25,487 nucleotides of DNA from a virus, in IMG/VR virus record IMGVR_UViG_3300006922_000163, positions 1 through 25,487 of that record; one strand, given 5' to 3'. Positions within the stretch are counted from its first letter, which is position 1, and each line of letters starts with the position of its first letter. The position numbers were made by a program, and so were the translations under genes. The notes beneath the pieces were generated by a model. It was not told the DNA's origin and did not search any database. It worked only from the letters and a program-made list of their open reading frames with translations. This document shows, piece by piece, positions 15,401 to 24,400 of this stretch.

Positions 15401-18400
15401 AGTGTCAAACTTTTCAGTAGAAAAGCCTTGAAGTATTTCTGTCCTTCTGATTTTTACTTCGTTAGACAAGTACTTAGGCAGCTCGAAGTAGTTGCCATTT
15501 GTCATAGCACTTCTAGACTTAGAAACCTCTACAACATTTTTGATTGCACTAGAGCTGACAATTAACTCTATTGTTTCTTGGTTGTATCCATGGTGAGTAA
15601 GCATACTCCACAACGGATAGGTCTCTCTAGAAATCCTGAGGTCTCCTAACAAGCCATTGTTTTGGTTGTCCAAAGCATGGTTCATCATGCGGTTGAACTG
15701 CTTAGTAACAGTACCGGCTTTTGTTTCTTTGTCCAGCAAGATAAAACTGTCGTCCAGTATTTCATCTTTACCAAGCTTAGCCCAAGCTGCTTTACTAATC
15801 GCTTGACCCTTGCGCATCAAGCTTTGACCCTTACTCTGACCAATCTCTACAACATCCATGTAGTTTCCTTGGGCCAAATAGATATCAAGCTGATTAGAAT
15901 TGATAACTGCATGAAGACTTCCTTGTACGGCAAATACACCTAGAGCTGTAGCTCCTGCACTTGCATCAGCAGTAGTAAAGTCATTGTAACTCACGCCCAT
16001 GGGATCTAAAATCAAATCCCCTTTTGCATTTACAATCTCAGCTAAGTCTTCTGCATAGCCATCGCCAATAGGCTCATGGATAATCTTACGGACTTTCTCA
16101 GACGTGTTTCGATGTGAGCTATGGTACACATCAATCTGAGTGTTTCGCGCCCGGCTGATAAGCTCTTCCAAAGCTTCCACATCCATAGCCTCTAAAGACT
16201 CATTTAAAAGCTCTTTATCAGTGTAGCTTTCCACTTCAGATTTGCTTAAGCTCGCCTTCTTAACAAGACGAGGCTTATCAACCTCAGTATCAGACAGCTC
16301 ATGGTCAAACATGAGCGTAAACAGTTTGTCAATATCGTAGTCTTGACCGATACGCCCAACCAATTCTTTAGGGACAATAATTCTATCGCCCACTTCAGGA
16401 CCAGAAAATCCTACAACACGGAAAGAAGAGCTAGAAGCTTTTGCCTGAGTAGGCAAACGATATCCAAATACATCTAAGAGCTGACTATCAATACGGTTGA
16501 TATCAATATTGCCATTTTCATCTTGGAACTTACCTAAGTCAGCCTTGAACTTCCAAGGTAAAATAATTTCATCGTAAGGTTTGGCCTTAGTGGTAGTTTC
16601 TAAAGAGTTGCCTTTCCATATAGGCTGACCTTCAGAGTTAGTCACCCATGAAATAGAGCTTTTCTGCGCTTTTGACAGCTCTTCAAAAGCATACCCTATC
16701 TCAGGAGCAATAGGTCCAGAGAAACCTAACGTGCGAGGTTTAATTACTTCTGACTCTACAATAGAGATAAGTAAGCTATCAATACGCTGAGCACTAGCAG
16801 TACCCCAGAGAGGAACTGAAAACACTTGAGTATCTGGGTCAAAGTGTAAGGCAGCCATTTCATTCATGCCGTAACCCCGATTAGCACCTTCCTCACGAAG
16901 ACGTGCTGCCATCTTAACCTTATACTCTGGAGTTCCTACACCGTACTTTTTGTAGAAGGCTACTTTTTTAGCCTGGTTTTCTATTCCTCGTGCGTTGTTA
17001 TAAATGACTTTCAGGTTTTTACCACGAAGCTTTCCATCTTTTCTAAAGGCTTTGAATACTCCATACTCATCAAAACCTGTTTCGTTTTGCAGGCCTACAT
17101 CAAAGAGTCTAGAGATTTGAGTACCGTGAACAGTCTCAAGTTTGGTTTTAACTGGAACTTGTTGCTGAATTTTGAAAGTACTACGGTCTTGATCGTAACG
17201 CTTGCCTGTCAGGTTTTCTGCTACATCCTCAATCTCTTCAACAGTAAACTTCCGGACACTACCATCATCCTCATAAATGTCGATAGCTGTGTTAGCTCGA
17301 CGTCCTACTTTATATGCACTTTCATGAGTAGCTCTACCGACATTGGTAGCAACCATGAAATCATACAAGTTCATTAAACTCGTGCCTTGTATATCGCTAG
17401 GCAGCAACACAAACTCAGCACTTTTAATATAGAAATGGTGCGTACCATGATCGCCTGCTGCTACAGGTTTTCCTGGACGGAAATATCCCATCTCTTCTTT
17501 TTCTAAAGTCTGACCACTTTCTGCTTTAGCTAAAAGACCGCTGAATTGTTTTCGGCTAATCTTACCTTCCGCTAACAAATTAAGCAGCCGCTCTCGTGGA
17601 GTAATGTACTCTGCGGCATCTGTAGTCTCTATGTTTAGATATGCGGATAGTTCTGAGTTTGGTAAAAGCTTTTTAAGTTCTGCAATGTTAGAAGCATCAG
17701 TCTTAAAATCTTTAATGAGAATTCTTTTGACTACAGTATTACCCATAGAATCTACTCCCGGAGTATTCGGGATATCCTCTTTAGTAATACTAGGGACTAC
17801 AGTACCTGGAGCGATCAATGCAGCAAGACGCTTCTGCATATTCTTTAGGGTCGAGTTGACATCCTTTTTCCAGTAGACGCCTACGTCTCCTGTAACTGCC
17901 TGCACTGTATGTGCACGTACAGCTCTAGACTCTGCCACAAACTTAGCGTGATATGCTAAGAACATTTGCTTTGCAGGAATATTGTTGTCTGCTTCTAAGC
18001 CTAAATGATTAGCTATAAACTCTTGGCTTGACTTGCCTGTAACATCTCCTTTAGCCAATAAGTGCGCCTTATTGAAGAACCTCAAAGTAGATATAGCTCC
18101 TTCTTGCCGAATCCTTGGTATCTCATTCCCTTCGGAATCTGTAAATACTGTACCGTCTGGACCAGTTTTCTCATACAAATCAAATATACCAGAGTGATGC
18201 ATTTGTGTTAAACCCTCCTGCATATCTCGATTCAAGGCTGCAGTAATAATTACTTCTGCATCTTTATGGAAAGCAGCTCTGTCGCCAGATCCTTTCATAC
18301 TACTGAGAGGATGCTTGTCAAGCAACACATTCAACTCAGGGAACATGATGATTTTATTTGCTTGTCTCTGCGCTTCAGTTGGAAGCTCGCTAAAGTTTTC

Positions 18401-21400
18401 CTCTTCAATATTGTTTATGCGAGTTAGCTCTTGATCTACCAGAGATTTGATATTGTCCTTGTAGTAGTTACGGGTATTTATAAAATGCTCTATACGCAAA
18501 TCTTGTATAGGCATATCTTTTTTAGATACCCCATTTAAAAGAATCCTATTGTTTACCTGTACAGATGCTGAAGCAACTTGTATAACAGGCATAGTTTCCT
18601 TATCAGCTATTGTAGGCAGCGTAAAGCGAGAAAGCATAATCTTCTTCCCGTTACGTTGTATGTAGGTATTATCGTTCCCATAAAGAATAAGCTGAGCTAG
18701 CTTTCGATCGCCAGGACTCATCTTCAACCATTCTCTAGGGTTCATGCTAGACCTTAGCTTACTGTGAGCGTCGTAGTAATCGACCTTCAGCTTACTTGCC
18801 ATCAACGCACTGTCTCCAGACATCTGATACAAAAGATTCTTCTGCAGATATACCGAAGCCTCTTCTATCTCTTCGTCAGTTAAGTTCTTGATTGACTTAA
18901 TCTTATCGCTCAAAAGCTTAGGCATAACATAGTGCCACCTAAGATTACCTGCAGCATCCTTACTCGTATTTTGAATCAAGTCATCACCTTGAGTCGCACT
19001 AAGCATAAAGAATTTCTTGAACTGCATCGTCTGAGGCAGCGACATAATATTTGTAGTCTTAGAAACCTGACCCGTAGCAACGCTACGCATTACATACCGC
19101 AAATGTCCAAAAGCACTGACAGGATCCATTTTGCTGTTTCCTATACCCAACTCAGCCTCGATATCTTCCATACCTGGCACTTCACTAGTAAATAAGTGCG
19201 CTGGAATAGTCATCTTTAGCTCACGCTCGAACAGTTGACTAATTAAGTCTGCTTTCGTTTTTGTAGAATCTTCAGTTTCTGTAATCGCATCAAGTTCAGC
19301 TACAAAAGACTGGAACTTCTTTTTATTTATTTCAGGAACGCCTTTCGTGTAGTTGTAGAACCCATTTGTCACAAGCTTAGATAAAAAGTTTTGAAGCGCA
19401 TGGACTCCCATGTTCCGCTCATTACTACTAAACAAGTAGACTGTACCAAAAGCACCCTGATTTATGTTGTGCTTTGTGCTCAGGTATGTAACAGCATCTT
19501 TAGATGCAAACACCACAAACTGCTGGCGCAGCTGAAGCATGGTGTTCAGCTTTTGATTGTAGAAAGGGTCTTTTACATCTAAAGTTTTAATGTCCATAGA
19601 CTTTAAGATGTCCTTTACATAAGGATACTGAGCTACTGACTTTTCTAATTTCTCCTTTACATCCCTGAAGTTAGGCTTGATGCCTGCTAACTCCTGATTC
19701 AGTATACCTGATATCGTATTGTGATCTATGTACTTACGAAGTCCTAAGAACGTTTTAGTGTTACTGTCTGTATGCGTATGACGTATTGCCATAAGCTGCC
19801 TACGCAGCAATACTCCTTGAGTAGCTTTCGGGTCTACAGTAAAACTGAACTTATCCTCGAACTCTTTCATAGAAAGATCTGCTCGGTCGTAGCTTTCCTC
19901 AGTTAAATCTGTGAGGCCATCATAAGCTTCAGAAAGTTCGTTTAAGTTTTGCGCTCCAAGCTTCAACAAACCATGTGTTCCTAGCACTAATCTTTGCGCT
20001 GCTAAAAAGAAGGCTTGGTCAAACATCAAACTGTACCCAACTTCTTTTTTACTGGTGCCTGCGTTAGAATTTTTAAGAAAAATCTGAATTTTCTTTTGGT
20101 CAGCCTCAGGTAACTGATTGAATACTTGTTTTATAGGACTCGGTCTTTTATTCGTTCCTATAAGCACCCGATAAACATTCCTTTTTAAACTGCCCAAAGT
20201 CATAGCCTGATTCCTACGTTTAGTAACAGAATGCACTTGTACTAAACGAGCAGCAAGACCCACAATAATATTGATAGCCTCTTCAGTTTCTTTAACTGTA
20301 AGACCTGACACACGCATATTCTTACCAGCCCTATCCATAGGACTAAGCTTAGCTTTAGATTCAGACCCCCTTGGCGAAAAAGAGATTGAATCCTCGTCAG
20401 TTGTCTCTGTTCGAGCAGAAGGGGAATAAAGACCACCGTCGTCGTCATCGTCAAAGTCTATGTCGTCATAAGCCGAACCACTGTCTTCATTACTACCTGT
20501 ATTAACCGAAGGGTCAATAGCTCCTCCCTGGAGTTCAGAATCATCATATTCTGTGTCTCCCTCTGTATCAGTATTGAAGAAACTGTCATCAGATGTAGAG
20601 CTAGGAGTAGATTCAGTATCTCCTTCCGTGTCTTGTTCTGAAGATGAAGATGGGATTGGGGCGATATCTGCACCTACAGGTACAATATTCATCTGCTTTA
20701 CTCGGTTAGCATATACTTTACGCTCACCCGTAATCGGATCTATAATTTCTAAAGGCCCACGGTCTCCTCGATTTGCTTTTCTTGTGTCGATATATGAACC
20801 AAACAGAAAGTTATTTGCAATAAACTCATAGGACTCTAAAGGCTCTACTTTCAATCCCTGAGCAGTAGTACCATCTTCATAAAGCGTACTTCCAAACTCT
20901 AACTGAGACATTACTTTCCCTGCACTTTTAAGCAGGCTACGTTGTTCTAACGTAGAAGAATGTCGAATACCACCAAGTAGCCTTAAAAAGTCTGACCGTC
21001 CTTCTTTTGAGGTAGTATCAGACTTCCAAGAACTTTTAACTCTATACGGCTTATTCTTCGCATCAACTCTTGGGTTGCCTTGGCCATCCAGCAGTAGCTG
21101 CATAGGATCTATACCAGCTTTATAGACTACAAGTTGAGCGCCCTTCTTATTGTTAGAAGGGAAGATTTGTATCTGATTTGTTTTGGCGTTCTTTTGACCT
21201 TCTCGTATTTCAGAGACATCTTTAAATGCATTTACTCCAGAAATAGAACGGATAACTTTATTAATCTGTTTGGCTAAATCAAAACCCTCTTGTCCAAAAT
21301 CTATATCGAAATGCTCTTCTAATTGGCGCACATTATGATCATACTCTTGATCGCTCATTTGGTGCTGTTCTTTAGTCTGAGCACCAGAAGCAATATTCAA

Positions 21401-24400
21401 AGTCTGCAATGCCCTAAGAATAAACCTAGAAGACGCAATGCCTATAGAGTTTCCTTTAATAGCAGCGAACGTAAGATTCTGAGTACGACTGTCTCGAACT
21501 ATTGCATAGTGAGAACCCGTCCGCAAGCCCGACCTAGTCTTTGTGTTTTCTGCTAAAAAGGTTTTAATCTCCTCATTACTAGAGTTAGAGATGTCTTTAC
21601 CTGTTAAAGCACTGAAGAAAGTTGTAGCGTTTTCAGAGTCTCGTACAGAATAAACAACTTCTATAAGTTGATTCTTAGGGTCAGTAAGGACATCACCTAC
21701 TATTTGTGGACCTCCCTTAATCTTTCCTTCTTTATCCAAGTAGTGCATCAGCACTCCACTGCCATAGGACTCAATCTCTAGAGAGAACGTATACCCCGCA
21801 TCAGAATTAGCTAGAGCTAAAGAACCTTCGCCAAAAACGTTTTCAAAGTTAGAAACACCAATAGACATAAGTTTATTGCCGCCAGGGAAAGTTGGAAGAT
21901 TCCCCTTTACACTTTCTACAACAATCTCAACCTCGTTTCCATTTATTTGAATAGCCCTAAATATTAACCCCTCACTTCCATTTAACGCTAAGTGCTTTTG
22001 AACATCTGTCACATCAGGCTTAAGCTTACCCTCTACTTCTATGTCTAACCACAGCTTTCCAGTAGAAGTGACATTTGATGGAGTAGCTTTATCTTCTGGC
22101 ACTACCTCTTTTTGAGGAGCAGGATCATTTTCTGAATTTGTACTAGTTTCTGTTTCAGAAGAAGGAGGAGGCTGAAATTTCTTGACGCTATCGTCTTCAG
22201 TTAACTTGCCGTCAGAACTTTCTTCTGCCTGCTCATAATCTTCTTCAGAAAACTCAGACCCTGAGTCGCTATCAGCTTCAGCAGCAGCTTCGGCTTCGGC
22301 TTTAGAATTGTCAGCATCATCGTAGTAGTTAGGGTCTTCGTTGATGCTCTCATCTATATCTTCTGTGATCACATCATCATCCTCATCTGTAACTTGAAAC
22401 TTTTCAGAATTTATATCTGAGGCGTTGTCTTCGTTATTTTCCGCACGTTTCTTAAGAGCTTTGTTTATCTCTGCGCCTGCAGTAATTACACCCTCAATAG
22501 AAGCTATGTAATTAGCCAAGCCACCATCTTCTAAAAGCTGATTGTGCAGCCTAATTAACGCAATGCGGTCTTCACTAAGCTCAAACAGACTAGCGACAAC
22601 GTCTTGAATCTCAGGCACATTCAACTCTGTGTCTACCAGAGAAATAGCATCCAAAGCTTCGTGCATGTCCACGAGAGCATTGATACGCGCTACCTGTTCG
22701 TCTCTATTAAAATTATATTCTCCCTCAATAGCTCCCCTAGACATAAAGGCTTGAGTTAGGCTTTCTTCTTGCTCTCTAAGACGTTCTAACTCTTGCTCAG
22801 CTTCTTGAGTTTCTTGTTGTCTAGCTGCAGCTTTCTCTGCATTAATATTCTTAATAATCTTACGCTCAAGCTTTGTCTGCAGACCTTTTTCGATTCTGCG
22901 AATTTTCTCACGTAAAGCAGACATCTTTTCGATGTCTTGCATACTGATATTTAAATAATGCTGTATGCGCTGACCGCTAAGAATAGTGTCTGCATTAAGA
23001 GTTTTAATATTGTCGGCCAACGTCTGGGCTAATTTCTTTTCGCGTACATCGTATGCTTCTATATTGTACAATGTGTTTGCAATAGCCGTGTTTACTTCGG
23101 GGTCGCGCCCGCGATAAATCTCCTGGCTTCGTTCAAAAGCTGTCTTTGCAGCCTTCATTTGGTTTTCGTAAGTCTCGTAGACTTCAATTTTCCGTGCCAA
23201 GACCTCCTGATCAGACATAGAGTCTCCATCTTTACCTAGCAACTGCCGGTAATCGTCCGCAGTCATGTCATCTAGGATAGACTTAGCTTCTACTAAAGCA
23301 TCATCATACCTGCCTGTAATAATTTTACTTGCTGCATGACTAAATATTTGGTTTTGCTCAATGTCTTTCATGCGCTTGAAGTCTCCAGCTAAAGCTGCAG
23401 CATCCATATCGCGTTGAAGACCATTCTGCACTACACTATTCTCTACTTCTGCGCGTAAAGTCTCAAGAACACCTCCGTCTTTTTCATGCAGATCTAAGAT
23501 GCGCTGCATCTTTTCATCTCTCTCTAAAATTCCTTTTCGAACATCTTGGTAACCGCCTAAAAGCCGTAGCTTATAAACGTCTTTTTTCCCATCTTGGCTT
23601 TTTACTTTAGCTGCCCAAGGTGCTCCCATTATACCTAAGAGCATACCAATACCTACCTCTTTAAGTCCTTCTTTTGTACCGTATGAACCTTGAAAGCCAA
23701 CGCTCAAGTTGTCCATAAAGTTGACAGTCTGAGTTTGGTTTTCTTCGTCGTACTTGTGCCGCAAGTAATCTTTTGTGCTTCGAGCAATTACACCTTGCAA
23801 ACCTTCCTCTACAACACCTTCATACGCACCCCTACGCAAAATAGCTGTACCACGAGCTAGCTTACCCATATTAGTAGCTTTACCAAAGCCCAAAGTATTC
23901 AAGTCAAATGACCCTCTACTTTCTATATACTTAGGTAGAGCAGATTTGTCAACTCCTAGCCTCCGCGCTAACCGTGTTTGTTGGGAGGTACTCATTTTAT
24001 TTACGTCCCTAAGACGTGTCCGAAACATTTGTCCCCGCATACGAGTACCAAATATTTTTGGAAACATCACCATATTACTGACTCCAACTAAAGCAAAGTT
24101 TGCCAAGAATGCCGCATTTGTATGAGGCTCATATTGCTCTCGTACAGCCTGTTCTTTTTCATCTGTAAATGATCCAGCACCGTACCGAGATTCGTACTCT
24201 CTACGCTCTTCTTCTACAGCTTCATTCAAGGTATGCCTAGCTTCCATAGAAGCCTCCATACCAGCTCCTGTAAACCACTGGCGAGCTACGCGACCATACG
24301 TATTGTAGCGCATCGCTTTATTTACCTGAGAAGATGCTGAGGTAATTCCTCCTGCAGCAGCTACTCTAGTAGCATCATCTCCTAAAGCACTAATTCCTCT

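Noticed and set aside
20553-20640. DTEGDTE repeat in linker 2 as a tandem repeat element
   Set aside because: Only two copies 21 residues apart, within low-complexity acidic sequence; it was kept only as a note on the linker.
10334-24125. Many plus-strand open frames of 60-116 codons opposite the giant gene
   Set aside because: They are shadows: composition is that of an antisense strand (Ser/Leu/Cys-rich), no recognisable motif, no start context, and the opposite frame is continuous over 15.7 kb.
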